64,000 bases of DNA from Akkermansia muciniphila (GTDB lineage: Bacteria > Pseudomonadota > Gammaproteobacteria > Burkholderiales > Burkholderiaceae_C). Below the pieces are notes generated by a model. The model made no database searches and had not been told where the DNA came from. It saw nothing but the letters and a program-made list of their open reading frames with translations. The translations under genes were made by a program, and so were the position numbers. The stretch is from the NCBI GenBank assembly GCA_943331105.2, contig CALQKH020000007.1, positions 1 through 64,000 on the forward strand, written 5' to 3'. Positions 44,027-54,182 of the stretch are shown here, piece by piece (within the stretch, counting starts at the first letter, position 1; the number at the start of each line of letters is the position of its first letter).

Positions 44027-45055
44027 ATGAAGAAATATGCACACACCGTGATCGGTACCGTACTGGCTACGGCCGGTTTGTTGGCAGGCACATCTGCGAT
44101 GGCCGGCAAAACTCTGGACCAAATCAAGCAGCGTGGTCAGATTGTTTGCGGGGTGAACACAGGCTTGGCAGGTTTTTCGGCCGCTGACTCCAGCGGCAAC
44201 TGGTCGGGTCTCGATGTGGACCATTGCCGCGCAGTGGCTGCTGCCGTTTTGAGCGACGCCACCAAAGTCAAATACGTGCCCCTGACCGCCCAACAGCGCT
44301 TTACGGCCTTGCAGTCTGGCGAGATCGACGTGTTGGCCCGCAACAGCACCAGCACGCTCAGCCGTGACGCCTCTTTGGGTCTGCACTTTGCTGGCGTGAA
44401 CTACTATGACGGCCAAGGCTTCATGGTTCCCAAAGGCAAAATCACCAGCGCCAAGCAACTCAAAGGCGCTACGGTCTGCGTGCAATCTGGCACCACCACC
44501 GAGAAAAACCTGACCGATTACTCACGCACCTACAAACTCAACCTGAAGCCTGTGGTGTTTGAAAAAGTCGAAGCCGCGACTGGCGCTTACTTCGCGGGCC
44601 GTTGCCAGGCTTACACCACCGACACTTCCGGCTTGGCCTCTGTGCGTGCCAAGGAAGCCAAGGACCCAGCAGCCCACGTGATCTTGCCCGACCTGGTCTC
44701 CAAAGAGCCCTTGGGCCCGATGGTTCGCCGTGGTGACGACGAGTGGTTGGCCATCAACAAGTGGGTCTTGGCTGGTCTGATCGAAGCCGAAGAGTACGGC
44801 ATCACCCAAGCCAATGCTGACCAGATGAAGACCAGCGACAACCCACAAGTGGGCCGTTTGTTGGGCGTGACCGAAGACTTGGGCAAGCATTTGGGTCTGG
44901 ACAAAGAGTGGCTCTACCGTGCGATCAAAGTTACCGGCAACTACGGTGAAATTTTTGAGCGCAATGTCGGCCCCAAGACTTCCATCAACCTGCCACGCGG
45001 CATGAACCGTCAATGGAATCAGGGCGGCTTGCTGTATTCGGCACCGCTGCGTTGA
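44027..45055 (+). CDS. aapJ: General L-amino-acid ABC transporter receptor AapJ-like
   Basis: 342 aa. Signal peptide MKKYAHTVIGTVLATAGLLAGTSAMA, then the SBP_bac_3 fold: TLDQIKQRGQIVCGVNTGLAGFSAADSSGNWSGLDVDHCRAVAAAVL and LTAQQRFTALQSGEIDVLARNSTSTLSRD. The length and C-terminal GMNRQWNQGGLLYSAPLR are typical of AapJ/BztA. Binds a broad range of L-amino acids. GAGG lies ten bases before ATG 44027. Confidence 0.93.
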   Translation: MKKYAHTVIGTVLATAGLLAGTSAMAGKTLDQIKQRGQIVCGVNTGLAGFSAADSSGNWSGLDVDHCRAVAAAVLSDATKVKYVPLTAQQRFTALQSGEIDVLARNSTSTLSRDASLGLHFAGVNYYDGQGFMVPKGKITSAKQLKGATVCVQSGTTTEKNLTDYSRTYKLNLKPVVFEKVEAATGAYFAGRCQAYTTDTSGLASVRAKEAKDPAAHVILPDLVSKEPLGPMVRRGDDEWLAINKWVLAGLIEAEEYGITQANADQMKTSDNPQVGRLLGVTEDLGKHLGLDKEWLYRAIKVTGNYGEIFERNVGPKTSINLPRGMNRQWNQGGLLYSAPLR

Positions 45056-45080
45056 TGTCCTGCCTTTTTTGAAGGCTTTG

Positions 45081-45109
45081 AATACGCCCCTTCTTGGGGC
45101 GTATTTTTT
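45081..45109 (+). terminator. Intercistronic intrinsic terminator between aapJ and aapQ
   Basis: AATACGCCCC (45081-45090) and GGGGCGTATT (45096-45105) form a perfect 10-bp stem with a TTCTT loop, ending in a six-T run (45104-45109). It should end most transcripts after the receptor gene and let a minority continue to the membrane genes. Confidence 0.88.
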
Positions 45110-45138
45110 GCCAATCCGTTTTTAATCAGGCAGCTAGC

Positions 45139-46338
45139 ATGTCCCATTTTTCAATGATCGAGGCCAGACCCTCACCCGATAAGAAAAACCGGTCGATTTC
45201 GTGGAAAAGCCGCGAAGGGCGATCGGTGATCTATCAGATCGTGGCGATCTTGTCGGCTTTTGCGCTGGTGGCGTTGTTGGTGCGCAATACCCTTGCCAAC
45301 ATGCGTTTGCGAGGTATCCAAAGTGGCTACGACTTTTTATTCCAACCGTTTGGCTTTGACATCAGCGAGACGGTGATCGAGTACGCACACAACAGTTCGT
45401 ACTTTGTGGCGTTTGCCATTGGCATGCTCAACACCTTGAAGGTGGCCATCATCGGCATCGCCTTGGCCACCGTGCTGGGGGTCTTGATTGGTGTGGGCCG
45501 TTTCTCGACCAACTTTTTGGTCAAGAAAATTTGTTATGCCTTTGTGGAGTTTTTCCGCAACGTGCCGGTCTATTTGCAGTTGCTGATCTGGTATTTGGTG
45601 TTCGCTGAAGCCTTACCGGACCTGGAAAACGCCTGGAATGCCGGTCATTTTTACCTGAGCAAAAACGGTATTTCTTTCCCTTGGCCTGTCTGGCAGTTGG
45701 GACAAACACTGGCCTTGGTGGGGGCGGGTTTGGGCCTGGTGTTTGGGCTGTATTACCGGCGCTTGGCGCGCGCGCACTTTGACCGAACAGGTCAGCCGCG
45801 TCCCGTTTTGTGGGTAGCTCTGGCCGCTACCCTGGGCTTGTCTGTGTTGGGCTGGCTGGCAGGGGGTGCCCCTTCGGAGTGGGATTTGCCCAAGGTGGGT
45901 GATTTCCAAATCGAAGATGGTGGCGCCTTCAGCCCCGAGTTCATGGCCTTGTTGTTTGGCTTGGTGTTTTACACAGCCGCCTTCATTGCCGAGGTGGTTC
46001 GTTCGGGCATCGCTTCGGTGTCGCTGGGTCAGCATGAGGCCGCAGCCTCTTTGGGCTTGACCAAAAACCAGTCCATGCGCTTGGTGGTGTTGCCGCAGGC
46101 TTTGCGGGTGATCATTCCGCCGCTCACCAGCCAGTACCTGAACCTGACCAAAAACTCGTCTTTGGCCGTGGCGATCGGCTACCCCGAACTGGTGTCGATT
46201 GCCAACACCACGCTCAACCAGACCGGCCGCGCCATTGAAGCGCTGTCGATTGTGATGTTGGTGTACCTGACCCTTTCTCTCATCACCTCGGCGCTCATGA
46301 ACTGGTTCAACGCCAGTGCCGCCATCCAGGAGCGCTGA
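45139..46338 (+). CDS. aapQ: Amino-acid ABC transporter permease AapQ-like
   Basis: 399 aa. N-terminal helix IYQIVAILSAFALVALLVRNTLANM, then the His/Glu/Gln permease domain with EFFRNVPVYLQLLIWYLV and the EAA loop EVVRSGIASVSLGQHEAAASLGLTKNQSMRLVVLPQALRVIIPPLTSQYLNLTKNSSLAVAIGYPEL. ATG 45139 has AGG nine bases upstream. The extra periplasmic segment after the second helix is usual in AapQ. Confidence 0.92.
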   Translation: MSHFSMIEARPSPDKKNRSISWKSREGRSVIYQIVAILSAFALVALLVRNTLANMRLRGIQSGYDFLFQPFGFDISETVIEYAHNSSYFVAFAIGMLNTLKVAIIGIALATVLGVLIGVGRFSTNFLVKKICYAFVEFFRNVPVYLQLLIWYLVFAEALPDLENAWNAGHFYLSKNGISFPWPVWQLGQTLALVGAGLGLVFGLYYRRLARAHFDRTGQPRPVLWVALAATLGLSVLGWLAGGAPSEWDLPKVGDFQIEDGGAFSPEFMALLFGLVFYTAAFIAEVVRSGIASVSLGQHEAAASLGLTKNQSMRLVVLPQALRVIIPPLTSQYLNLTKNSSLAVAIGYPELVSIANTTLNQTGRAIEALSIVMLVYLTLSLITSALMNWFNASAAIQER

Positions 46339-46339
46339 C

Positions 46340-47443
46340 ATGACCACTGTTTTCAAATCCTCTGATGCGCGACCCATGCCAGGGCGCAGCGCAGGTCTGG
46401 TGGCCTGGTTTCGGGCCAACTTGTTTTCCAGCGTTGGCAACAGCCTGTTGTCGGTGCTGTTGTTGGCCGTGTGCCTGTGGGTCTTGTTCTCATCGATGGA
46501 CTGGGCCGTGGTGCAAGCGGTTTTCGGTGCCAATTTGCAGGCGTGTAACGACGTGCGCGGCGTTGGCGCCTGCTGGGGCGTGATCACCGAAAAAGGCCGT
46601 TTGATCGTGATGGGTCGTTATCCGGAGGCCGAGCACTGGCGTCCTGTGATCGCCACAGCCTTGATGCTCGGCGTGGTCGTGATCAGCTGCATGCCGCGCT
46701 TCTGGAACAAGGCGCTGCCACTGATTTGGGCACTCATGCTGGTGGTTTATTTCATTCTCATGAAGGGCGGCTGGATGGGCCTGACCGAGGTGGACACCGA
46801 CCAGTGGGGCGGCTTTCCGCTCACGGTCATGCTCACGGTGATCTCCATGACGCTGGCGTTCCCGCTGGCCATCTTTGTGGCGCTGGGCCGTCGCTCCAAC
46901 ATGCCCGCCATCAAGGCTTTGTGCACCCTGTATGTCGAGTTGATCCGCGGCGTGCCGCTGATCACTGTGCTGTTCATGGCCTCGTTCATGCTGCCCTTGT
47001 TCATGCCCGAGGGCGTGAAAATCGACGTGCTGGTGCGCGTGGTAGTGGGTATCACGCTGTTTTCTGCGGCCTACATGGCGGAGGTGATTCGTGGTGGCCT
47101 TCAGGCCTTGCCAAAGGGTCAAACCGAAGCTGCAGCCACTTTGGGTCTGACTTATTGGCAGACCCAGCGCATGATTGTTTTACCGCAAGCCTTGGCCACC
47201 GTGGTCCCCTCCATCATGAACACCTTCATTGGCTTGTTCAAAGACACCTCGTTGGTCACCATTGTGTCGCTCTATGAGCTGACCGGTGCGTTGGGCTTGG
47301 CGCTGAACTCGGACGCCGACTGGCGCCCCTTCAAGATCGAAGCCTACCTCTTCATCACCTTCATTTATTTCGCGTTCTGCTTTGCCATGTCGCGCTACAG
47401 CCTGTGGATCGAAGAACGCACGGCCGTGAGCAAAGTCCGCTGA
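46340..47443 (+). CDS. aapM: Amino-acid ABC transporter permease AapM-like
   Basis: 367 aa. Multiple helices and the EAA loop EVIRGGLQALPKGQTEAAATLGLTYWQTQRMIVLPQALATVVPSIMNTFIGLFKDTSLVTIVSLYELTG. A long N-terminal extension before the permease domain (VFGANLQACNDVRGVGACWGVI) is characteristic of AapM. Starts two bases after the aapQ stop. Confidence 0.92.
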   Translation: MTTVFKSSDARPMPGRSAGLVAWFRANLFSSVGNSLLSVLLLAVCLWVLFSSMDWAVVQAVFGANLQACNDVRGVGACWGVITEKGRLIVMGRYPEAEHWRPVIATALMLGVVVISCMPRFWNKALPLIWALMLVVYFILMKGGWMGLTEVDTDQWGGFPLTVMLTVISMTLAFPLAIFVALGRRSNMPAIKALCTLYVELIRGVPLITVLFMASFMLPLFMPEGVKIDVLVRVVVGITLFSAAYMAEVIRGGLQALPKGQTEAAATLGLTYWQTQRMIVLPQALATVVPSIMNTFIGLFKDTSLVTIVSLYELTGALGLALNSDADWRPFKIEAYLFITFIYFAFCFAMSRYSLWIEERTAVSKVR

Positions 47444-47456
47444 ACGAAAGACACCT

Positions 47457-48212
47457 ATGACCTCTAACGCGAACCCTATCATTGAATTCAAAGGCGTGAA
47501 CAAGTGGTACGCCAGCAATGGCTACCACGTACTGCGCGACGTGAACCTGCAATTTGCCAAAGGCGAAAAGGTTGTGATCTGTGGCCCGTCGGGCTCGGGC
47601 AAATCCACCTTGATCCGCTGCATCAACGCTCTCGAGGAGTACCAGGAAGGCACGCTGACCGTAGATGGCACCTTGCTGGGTGACGATCTCAAGGGCATTG
47701 ACAAAGTACGCCGTGAAGTCGGCATGGTGTTCCAGCAGTTCAACCTGTTTCCCCACCTGACGGTGATGGAGAACCTGATCTTGTCACCCACCTGGGTGGC
47801 CAAGATGCCGCGCAAGGAAGCCATCGACAAAGCCATGGTGCAGCTGGAGCGTGTGCGGATTTCTGAGCATGCGAACAAATACCCCCTGCAGTTGTCCGGC
47901 GGCCAGCAACAGCGCGTGGCGATTGCCCGTGCGCTGTGTTTGACGCCCAAGATCATGCTCTTCGATGAGCCCACCTCGGCGCTCGACCCCGAGATGATCA
48001 AGGAAGTGTTGGATGTGATGATCGAGCTGACCAGCCAGGGCATGACCATGTTGTGTGTGACGCATGAAATGGGCTTCGCCAAGGCGGTGGCCGATCGCGT
48101 CATCTTCATGGACCAGGGTCAGGTGGTCGAACAAGCCCCGCCTCAGCAATTCTTTGATGCGCCACAAACCGACCGGGCACAAGACTTTTTGTCCAAGATC
48201 CTCGGGCATTGA
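47457..48212 (+). CDS. aapP: Amino-acid ABC transporter ATP-binding protein AapP-like
   Basis: 251 aa. Walker A GPSGSGKST, signature LSGGQQQRVAIARAL, Walker B IMLFDEPTSALD, H-loop VTHEMGFAKAVADRVIFMDQG. Highly typical polar amino-acid ATPase (GlnQ/AapP). Last gene of the aap operon. Confidence 0.94.
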   Translation: MTSNANPIIEFKGVNKWYASNGYHVLRDVNLQFAKGEKVVICGPSGSGKSTLIRCINALEEYQEGTLTVDGTLLGDDLKGIDKVRREVGMVFQQFNLFPHLTVMENLILSPTWVAKMPRKEAIDKAMVQLERVRISEHANKYPLQLSGGQQQRVAIARALCLTPKIMLFDEPTSALDPEMIKEVLDVMIELTSQGMTMLCVTHEMGFAKAVADRVIFMDQGQVVEQAPPQQFFDAPQTDRAQDFLSKILGH

Positions 48213-48242
48213 GAGTATTCCACCGCAAACGTTCGCACCAGT

Positions 48243-48308
48243 GTTGGGGTCACGGGTTGGGGCGATTTGGCGAGCTTGCGAGTATGAGCCCCGGCCTGTG
48301 ACCCCAAC
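48243..48308. other. Long stem-loop after aapP; REP-like palindrome or terminator
   Basis: GTTGGGGTCAC (48243-48253) pairs perfectly with GTGACCCCAAC (48298-48308), and an inner stem GGTTGGGGC/GCCCCGGCC follows with G-T pairs. No T tract. The arm TTGGGGTCA recurs at 59925 and, with one change, at 56403. Palindromic GGGGTCA units are reminiscent of REP elements, though this is not proven. Confidence 0.5.
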
Positions 48309-48366
48309 TCTGGTTCCAATCAGTGAACCCCAATGACCTGCCTGTAGGTTTGCGACAATACGCCCC

Positions 48367-49404
48367 ATGACCCAAGAACTCACCCTTATCCGTCCCGACG
48401 ACTGGCACCTGCATGTGCGCGATGGTGCCGCCCTGAACGTGGTGGTGCCGCACACCGCTGCGCAATTTGCCCGCGCCATCATCATGCCCAACCTCAAGCC
48501 GCCCGTGACCACGGCCGAGCAAGCGATGGCCTACAAGCAGCGCATCTTGGACGCCGTGCCTCCGGGTATGGCCTTTGAGCCGCTGATGACGCTGTACCTC
48601 ATAGACAACTTGGACCCGGCAGAGATCGCCCGTGCCAAAGCCGCAGGCGTGGTTGCTTGCAAGCTGTATCCGGCGGGTGCCACCACCAACAGCGACGCGG
48701 GTGTGACGGATTTGCGCAAGATTTACCCTGTGCTCGAAGCCATGCAACGCGAAGGCGTGTTGCTCTTGGTGCATGGCGAAGTGACCACGTCCGACATCGA
48801 CCTGTTTGACCGCGAAGCGGTGTTCATTGAGCGGCACTTGATGCCTTTGCGCCGGGATTTCCCCGCATTGAAGATCGTGATGGAACACATCACCACCTCG
48901 GAGGCTGTGCAGTACGTGTCTGCAGCTGACAGCAACTTGGCGGCGACCATCACGGTGCACCATTTGTTGTACAACCGCAATGCGATTTTCACGGGGGGCA
49001 TTCGCCCGCATTACTACTGCCTGCCTGTGCTCAAGCGCGAGACGCACCGCCAGGCGCTGGTGCAGGCGGCCATCTCGGGTGACCCGCGCTTCTTCTTGGG
49101 CACCGACAGTGCGCCCCATCCGGCCCACTTGAAAGAGCACGCCACGGGCTGCGCCGGTTGTTACACCGCGCACGCGGCCATCGAGATGTACGCCGAAGCA
49201 TTTGACCAGGCTGGTGCATTGGACAAGCTGGAGGGCTTTGCCAGCTTCTTTGGGGCCGATTTTTACGGCTTGCCGCGCAACACCGACCGCATCGCCTTGC
49301 GCCGTGAAAACTGGACGCCGCCCGAGAGTTACGCGTTTGGTGAGGCCGAACTCAAGCCCCTGCGCGCCGGTGAGAGCCTGCCGTGGCGTCTGCTGAGCGC
49401 CTGA
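48367..49404 (+). CDS. pyrC: Dihydroorotase
   Basis: 345 aa, third step of pyrimidine synthesis. Metal motif H14/H16 ([10 protein letters not shown]), carboxylated lysine in [50 protein letters not shown], and D in [10 protein letters not shown]. The length and motifs fit the class II enzyme of E. coli type. Overlaps the next gene by 22 bases. Confidence 0.96.
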   Translation: MTQELTLIRPDDWHLHVRDGAALNVVVPHTAAQFARAIIMPNLKPPVTTAEQAMAYKQRILDAVPPGMAFEPLMTLYLIDNLDPAEIARAKAAGVVACKLYPAGATTNSDAGVTDLRKIYPVLEAMQREGVLLLVHGEVTTSDIDLFDREAVFIERHLMPLRRDFPALKIVMEHITTSEAVQYVSAADSNLAATITVHHLLYNRNAIFTGGIRPHYYCLPVLKRETHRQALVQAAISGDPRFFLGTDSAPHPAHLKEHATGCAGCYTAHAAIEMYAEAFDQAGALDKLEGFASFFGADFYGLPRNTDRIALRRENWTPPESYAFGEAELKPLRAGESLPWRLLSA

Positions 49405-50228
49405 ACCCCAACCGTTCAGCGAGCCGCTGCGCAGCTGCTTCGGCGCTGCGCGTGGGTGACATCAATTGGTGCGCCCCTTGGCTGGCTGACTGGCGCGCTG
49501 TGGGCGAACCCATGGCCCGACAAGTGGCGTGGGGTTGCCCTCAGCACCAGGCGTTGAATGCAGCCCAATGTGCGCCCGTGCGTTTTGTGCCCCAAGACGA
49601 CCTGCCTGAAGGCCAAGCCTACGAGGACTTTATCTTTGCCACGCGCCAAGTGCCTACCCGCGAAGGCTTGCACGACTTTTTCAACGCCTTGTGCTGGATG
49701 CATTTCCCTTTGGCCAAAAAGCGCCTGAACCAGTTGCAAGCCCAAGAAATCGCCCGTGCTGGTGTGGGTCAGGTGCGCGGCAAGGTGCGCGATGCGGCGA
49801 CCGTGTTCGATGAAAATGCTTTGCTGGTCCAGCCGTCTGACGCTTTGTGGGAGGCGCTGACCGATCACCGATGGGCTGACGCCTTGCTGGGATTGAGAAG
49901 TGAGTGGGCGCACACACGCGTGTGGGCCTTTGGCCATGCAGCTTTAGAGAAAGCCGTGCAGCCCTACAAGTCGATCACAGTGCACATGTGGCGTGTGCCG
50001 CAGGGTGTGCCGCCACAAGACATCGATGCTTGGCTGGCGCAAGACTTGACCGAGACCAAGCTGTCGCAAAAACCCTTCAGCCCTTTGCCGATGCTGGGCT
50101 TGCCCGGTTGGTGGCCCGACAACAAAAACCCTTCTTTTTACGCCGACCCCACCGTTTTCAGGCCCAAACGGCGCTCAACCCCCAACGAAAAACCACACGC
50201 CGATCAGGATTACGAAGCACTGTCTTGA
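49383..50228 (+). CDS. DUF3025 family protein
   Basis: 281 aa from GTG 49383. DUF3025 pattern: [108 protein letters not shown]. No signal or membrane segment; cytosolic and of unknown function. Its start lies inside the end of pyrC, so translation is probably coupled. Confidence 0.85.
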   Translation: MASAERLNPNRSASRCAAASALRVGDINWCAPWLADWRAVGEPMARQVAWGCPQHQALNAAQCAPVRFVPQDDLPEGQAYEDFIFATRQVPTREGLHDFFNALCWMHFPLAKKRLNQLQAQEIARAGVGQVRGKVRDAATVFDENALLVQPSDALWEALTDHRWADALLGLRSEWAHTRVWAFGHAALEKAVQPYKSITVHMWRVPQGVPPQDIDAWLAQDLTETKLSQKPFSPLPMLGLPGWWPDNKNPSFYADPTVFRPKRRSTPNEKPHADQDYEALS

Positions 50229-50298
50229 ATTTGTATTTTGAGACCCTAATATTCAATCCCACGTGCCCGCGTCTTTCGGGCTGAAAGTGAAACTCAAT

Positions 50299-51174
50299 AT
50301 GAAACGCATTTTTCTTTTTGTCATGACCAACCTGGCTGTGGTGGTCGTGCTGGGCATTGTGGCCAACCTGCTGGGCGTCAACCGGTTCTTGACGGCCAAT
50401 GGTCTGAACTTGGGCGCACTGCTCGGTTTTGCCCTGATCATGGGCTTTGGCGGCGCCATCATCTCCTTGTTGATCAGCAAGCCTATGGCCAAGTGGACCT
50501 CGGGCGTCAAAGTCATTACCCAGCCCGCCAATGCCGACGAAGCCTGGATTTTGAACACGGTGCGCAAGTTCGCCGACCAATCTGGTATCGGCATGCCCGA
50601 AGTGGGGATCTTTGAGGGAGACCCCAATGCGTTTGCCACCGGCGCTTTCCGCGATTCCGCCTTGGTGGCTGTGTCCACAGGCTTGCTGCAAAACATGACG
50701 CACGAGGAAATTGAAGCGGTGATTGCACACGAAGTGGCGCACATTGCCAATGGTGACATGGTCACCATGACCCTGATCCAGGGCGTCATGAATACCTTTG
50801 TGGTGTTCATCTCGCGCGTGGTTGGTTATGCGGTGGACAGCTTTTTGCGCAAAGGCGACAGCGAAAACACGGGCCCCGGCATGGGTTACTACATCACCAC
50901 CATCGTGATGGACATTTTGTTGGGCTTTGTGGCCGCCATCATCGTGGCCTGGTTCAGCCGTCAGCGTGAGTTCCGCGCCGATGCCAGCGCTGCGCAGTTG
51001 ATGGGGCGCAAGCAGCCCATGATCAACGCCTTGGCCCGTTTGGGGGGGGTGCACACCGCCGAGTTGCCCAAGACCATGGCCGCCATGGGCATTGCGGGTG
51101 GCATTGGTCAGTTGTTCAGCACGCACCCGCCGATTGAAGAGCGCATCGCCGCGCTGCAAAACAGCGCCTTATAA
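50299..51174 (+). CDS. htpX: Membrane protease HtpX
   Basis: 291 aa M48 zinc metalloprotease of the inner membrane that degrades misfolded membrane proteins. Two N-terminal helices, HEVAH at residues 144-148 ([14 protein letters not shown]), two further helices, and the third ligand in [17 protein letters not shown]. Start at ATG 50299 ([11 protein letters not shown]). Its 3' end overlaps the convergent phosphatase gene by six bases. Confidence 0.95.
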   Translation: MKRIFLFVMTNLAVVVVLGIVANLLGVNRFLTANGLNLGALLGFALIMGFGGAIISLLISKPMAKWTSGVKVITQPANADEAWILNTVRKFADQSGIGMPEVGIFEGDPNAFATGAFRDSALVAVSTGLLQNMTHEEIEAVIAHEVAHIANGDMVTMTLIQGVMNTFVVFISRVVGYAVDSFLRKGDSENTGPGMGYYITTIVMDILLGFVAAIIVAWFSRQREFRADASAAQLMGRKQPMINALARLGGVHTAELPKTMAAMGIAGGIGQLFSTHPPIEERIAALQNSAL

Positions 51175-51813
51175 AGACGTCTCGTCTTTGGCCAATGCGT
51201 CCAGGTGGGATGTGTCTCCCCATCCCACCAAGGACAGGCCTTCAGGTGTCCATAACAAGCGGTTGACTGCGGTGTTGGTGAGCGACCAAGTGCGCGGGGC
51301 CTGATGGTCCAGGCGGGTGGCCGCGCGATACAAGATGTCGAGCACACCGCCATGGGCCACCAACACAATTTGTTGCCCTTTATGTTGAGCTGCCAACTCG
51401 TTCACGCTGTTCATGATGCGCTGATGCAAAACCAGCAGTGATTCGCCGCCACCAGGTGGCGTCCACTCGGGTGTGCGTTTGCGCCATTGCACAGCGTGCT
51501 CAGGCCACTCTGCTTCTACTTCTGCAAACGTCCGCCCTTGGAACACGCCAAAATGCCGTTCGCGCAAACCCACATGCGTACGCACAGTCTGTCCCATGGC
51601 ATTGGCCAGGGCTTGTGCTGTGGCGTGCGCCCGTGACAAGTCACTGGCATAAATGGCATCCACCATTTCACGACCAGTCAATGCGCGTGCCAAGCGATCG
51701 GCCTGCAGCAGCCCTGTCTCGTTGAGTGGAATGTCCAAGTGACCTTGGAGGCGTGTGTCTACGTTCCAAGCGGTTTCTCCGTGGCGAATCGCCAGAATGC
51801 GGGTGACGTCCAT
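51169..51813 (-). CDS. Histidine phosphatase family protein (GpmB/CobC-like)
   Basis: 214 aa. Phosphohistidine motif R10-H11-G12-E13 ([10 protein letters not shown]), [49 protein letters not shown], and the second histidine in [15 protein letters not shown]. Could be a phosphoglycerate mutase-like or alpha-ribazole phosphatase-type enzyme; no cobalamin genes adjoin. Last gene of the minus-strand fol/ttcA group. Confidence 0.88.
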   Translation of the reverse strand: MDVTRILAIRHGETAWNVDTRLQGHLDIPLNETGLLQADRLARALTGREMVDAIYASDLSRAHATAQALANAMGQTVRTHVGLRERHFGVFQGRTFAEVEAEWPEHAVQWRKRTPEWTPPGGGESLLVLHQRIMNSVNELAAQHKGQQIVLVAHGGVLDILYRAATRLDHQAPRTWSLTNTAVNRLLWTPEGLSLVGWGDTSHLDALAKDETSL

Positions 51814-51824
51814 AGGGGATGCGC

Positions 51825-52454
51825 TCAGCGCGGCAATTCAATGTTGACCCGCCGCAAGCCCGATGGCGGGTTGGGGAAATTGGCCAGTGCGGCTTGAAAA
51901 AGTGTGGCAAAAATCGGCACGCTGTCGCTCCATGGCCCAGAGTGGCTCGCCCGCGTTTCGTAGACCACTTGGCCAGATTTGAGGTCACGCAGGATCAAAC
52001 TGACTTCTCGTCGGTAATGGGTGGGTGGCGGAAAGCGCATGCCCATGCCCACGCCAATGTGCGATCCAAATCCACCGCCAAAGCCCGAACCCACGGCGAT
52101 GCTGCCATAAGGTGCCCAACCTGGGGCGAGCGGTCGGCCCCAAGGGTCGGCTAAATAGCGGTTGCCAACGAAGCCCACCAACACACTCAATTGGGCCCCC
52201 GCATCGTCGCGCACCAAGCCTACGGCGGTCATGGCGGCTTGGGCTTGTTGTTCGGCCAAGCCCGCTTCCGGGTTGCTGGCTTGAGAGGGGAGGCGCTCAA
52301 AACGGTAGGTAGCACCTTGCAGGTTCATGCCCGCTGGAACGGCTGGCACCGAAATCACATCGCTGTCGATCAGGCGCATCGAAGCACAGCCCGACAGCAG
52401 ACCCAGGGCCGCTGCGGCCAAGGCCAACAAAAAACGCCGAACGATCGTGTTCAT
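51825..52454 (-). CDS. DUF4136-type lipoprotein
   Basis: 209 aa from ATG 52454. Lipoprotein signal MNTIVRRFLLALAAAALGLLSGC, then the DUF4136 fold (YRFERLPSQASNPEAGLAEQQAQAAMTAVGLVRDDAGAQLSVLVGF; YRREVSLILRDLKSGQVVYETRA). A glycine-rich loop (GSGFGGGFGSHIGVGMGM) sits in the middle. Probably outer-membrane anchored; function unknown. Confidence 0.82.
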   Translation of the reverse strand: MNTIVRRFLLALAAAALGLLSGCASMRLIDSDVISVPAVPAGMNLQGATYRFERLPSQASNPEAGLAEQQAQAAMTAVGLVRDDAGAQLSVLVGFVGNRYLADPWGRPLAPGWAPYGSIAVGSGFGGGFGSHIGVGMGMRFPPPTHYRREVSLILRDLKSGQVVYETRASHSGPWSDSVPIFATLFQAALANFPNPPSGLRRVNIELPR

Positions 52455-52474
52455 GAAGATGCTCTCTTGGTGGT

Positions 52475-53413
52475 TCACATTGAAATGACCTGGATGCCAG
52501 GCAAGGAGGATTCCTTGAACTCTTCCTCGTCAAAAGCCTTATCGCCGTCGTCTGATTCGATGCCTGTGATTTTCAGGTCCTTGAAGCCGTGCAATTTGGC
52601 GTCCATCAGATGCGAGGGCACCACATTTTGCAAAGCCGAGAACATGTTTTCAATCCGTCCAGGGTGCTTCTTTTGCCACTCGCGCAGCATGTTGCCCACC
52701 TGCAGACGTTGCAAATTTTCTTGGCTGCCACACAGGGTGCACGGGATGATAGGGAACTGTCGGTGCGCTGCCCAACGTATCAGGTCGGACTCGGCCACAT
52801 AGGCCAGTGGGCGGATCACCATGAACTCGCCGTTGTCGCTGACCAGCTTGGGTGGCATGCCCTTGAGCTTGCCACCAAAGAACATGTTCAAAAAGAAGGT
52901 CTGCAACATGTCGTCGCGGTGGTGGCCGAGCGCCAGCTTGTTGCACTTCAACTCGCGCGCCACGCGGTACAAAATGCCCCGGCGCAGGCGCGAGCACAGG
53001 CTGCACATGGTCTTGCCTTCGGGGATCTTGTCTTTCACGATCGAATACGTGTCTTGCGTCTCGATGTGGTACTCCACGCCCAGCTCTTTCAGGTAGGCAG
53101 GCAGGATGTGCTCAGGGAAACCCGGCTGCTTTTGGTCGAGGTTGACCGCCACCAGTTCGAAGTCCACCGGGGCGCGGGCCTTCATCTTGAGCAGGATGTC
53201 GAGCATGCCGTAGCTGTCTTTGCCGCCTGACATGCAGACCATGATGCGGTCGCCCTCTTCGATCAGGTTGAAGTCACTGATCGCTTGGCCCATTTGGCGG
53301 CACAGGCGTTTTTCGAGCTTGTGGGTTTCGCGCTCGATCTTGACGGCTTTGGCGGCCTCTGATTCGGCTTGCGCTTGAATCCAGGCGTTGTCGGCTTCTG
53401 TGTCTGTGTTCAT
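52475..53413 (-). CDS. ttcA: tRNA 2-thiocytidine biosynthesis protein TtcA
   Basis: 312 aa. Thiolates C32 of certain tRNAs using ATP and an Fe-S cluster. PP-loop SGGKDS at 62-67; cluster cysteines C137 and C140 (CSLC), with further C225 and C228 (CTLC). Also [29 protein letters not shown]. Start ATG 53413, six bases after the folB stop. The ttcA-folB adjacency is common in beta-proteobacteria. Confidence 0.95.
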   Translation of the reverse strand: MNTDTEADNAWIQAQAESEAAKAVKIERETHKLEKRLCRQMGQAISDFNLIEEGDRIMVCMSGGKDSYGMLDILLKMKARAPVDFELVAVNLDQKQPGFPEHILPAYLKELGVEYHIETQDTYSIVKDKIPEGKTMCSLCSRLRRGILYRVARELKCNKLALGHHRDDMLQTFFLNMFFGGKLKGMPPKLVSDNGEFMVIRPLAYVAESDLIRWAAHRQFPIIPCTLCGSQENLQRLQVGNMLREWQKKHPGRIENMFSALQNVVPSHLMDAKLHGFKDLKITGIESDDGDKAFDEEEFKESSLPGIQVISM

Positions 53414-53418
53414 GAGGT

Positions 53419-53790
53419 TCACCACTGTCCGGTTTCCATGCGAATGGCCACTTCGCAGTCTTCAAAAATTTCAAGTTTGGCAATCTTGACGCGCACACCC
53501 AACACGCCGGGCAACTGCATCAGGCGGTTCGAGAGTTTGCCGATCAGTGTTTCCAGCAGGTTGATGTGCTCAGCCGTGCATTCGTCGATGATGATTTTGC
53601 GCACTTTGCGATAGTCCAGCACAGAGTGGATGTCGTCGTCGCTGGGCAGCAGGGGCTGCGTGCCCAGGTTCAGCTCGGCATCGACCTGAATCGGTTGCGG
53701 GTCGGTTTTTTCATGTTCGAGGATGCCCAGGTTCGCGTCAAAGCGCAAACCGGTCAGCGCCAGGGTTTGGTGTCCGGCTGGGGTTTTCAT
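53419..53790 (-). CDS. folB: Dihydroneopterin aldolase FolB
   Basis: 123 aa of the FolB/FolX tunnelling fold. [82 protein letters not shown]. The active-site Glu region ([10 protein letters not shown]) and a candidate Lys (IAKLEIF) are visible. The start at 53790 overlaps the previous stop (ATGA). One of two tandem paralogues; which one is the folate enzyme and which makes monapterin is not certain. Confidence 0.85.
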   Translation of the reverse strand: MKTPAGHQTLALTGLRFDANLGILEHEKTDPQPIQVDAELNLGTQPLLPSDDDIHSVLDYRKVRKIIIDECTAEHINLLETLIGKLSNRLMQLPGVLGVRVKIAKLEIFEDCEVAIRMETGQW

Positions 53791-54182
53791 GTCGGGCTTT
53801 TGGTCTGGAAAATTTCCACCCCAACCGCATCGCAGTCCGGGTACACATCGGGTTTGCAGCTGGACAGGCGCACCGCCTGCACCTGCGGGTGGGCGATCAG
53901 CTCGCGCATCAGGTCGTCGCACAAAGTCTCTTGCAGCACGATGTGGCCCTGGGCCACCCGGCGCGCAATCACCTCGCGGATGAAGTCGTAGTCCACCACC
54001 TCGGCCAAGTCATCTTGCGTGGGGGTGGACGCGCTGTAGGGCACAAACAGCTCCACATTGAAGACGATGCGCTGAGGGCCGAGCTTTTCAAACTCGTGGG
54101 CACCGATGCGCACGTCCACCGTGTGGTTGCGCAAAAACAAGCGGCGGCAGTTCAGCGCCAAATCGGTCATCAGGTCGCTCAT
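53787..54182 (-). CDS. FolB/FolX-like dihydroneopterin aldolase or epimerase paralogue
   Basis: 131 aa: LFLRNHTVDVRIGAHEFEKLGPQRIVFNVELFVPY, VVDYDFIREVIARRVAQGHIVLQETLCDDLMRELIAHPQVQAVRLSSCKPDVYPDCDAVGVEIF. The active-site region (HIVLQETLCDDL) and CKP lysine match the family. Four-base overlaps on both sides tie it to the SDR gene and to folB. With a FolM-like SDR next to it, FolX (dihydroneopterin triphosphate epimerase) activity is a reasonable alternative. Confidence 0.8.
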   Translation of the reverse strand: MSDLMTDLALNCRRLFLRNHTVDVRIGAHEFEKLGPQRIVFNVELFVPYSASTPTQDDLAEVVDYDFIREVIARRVAQGHIVLQETLCDDLMRELIAHPQVQAVRLSSCKPDVYPDCDAVGVEIFQTKSPT

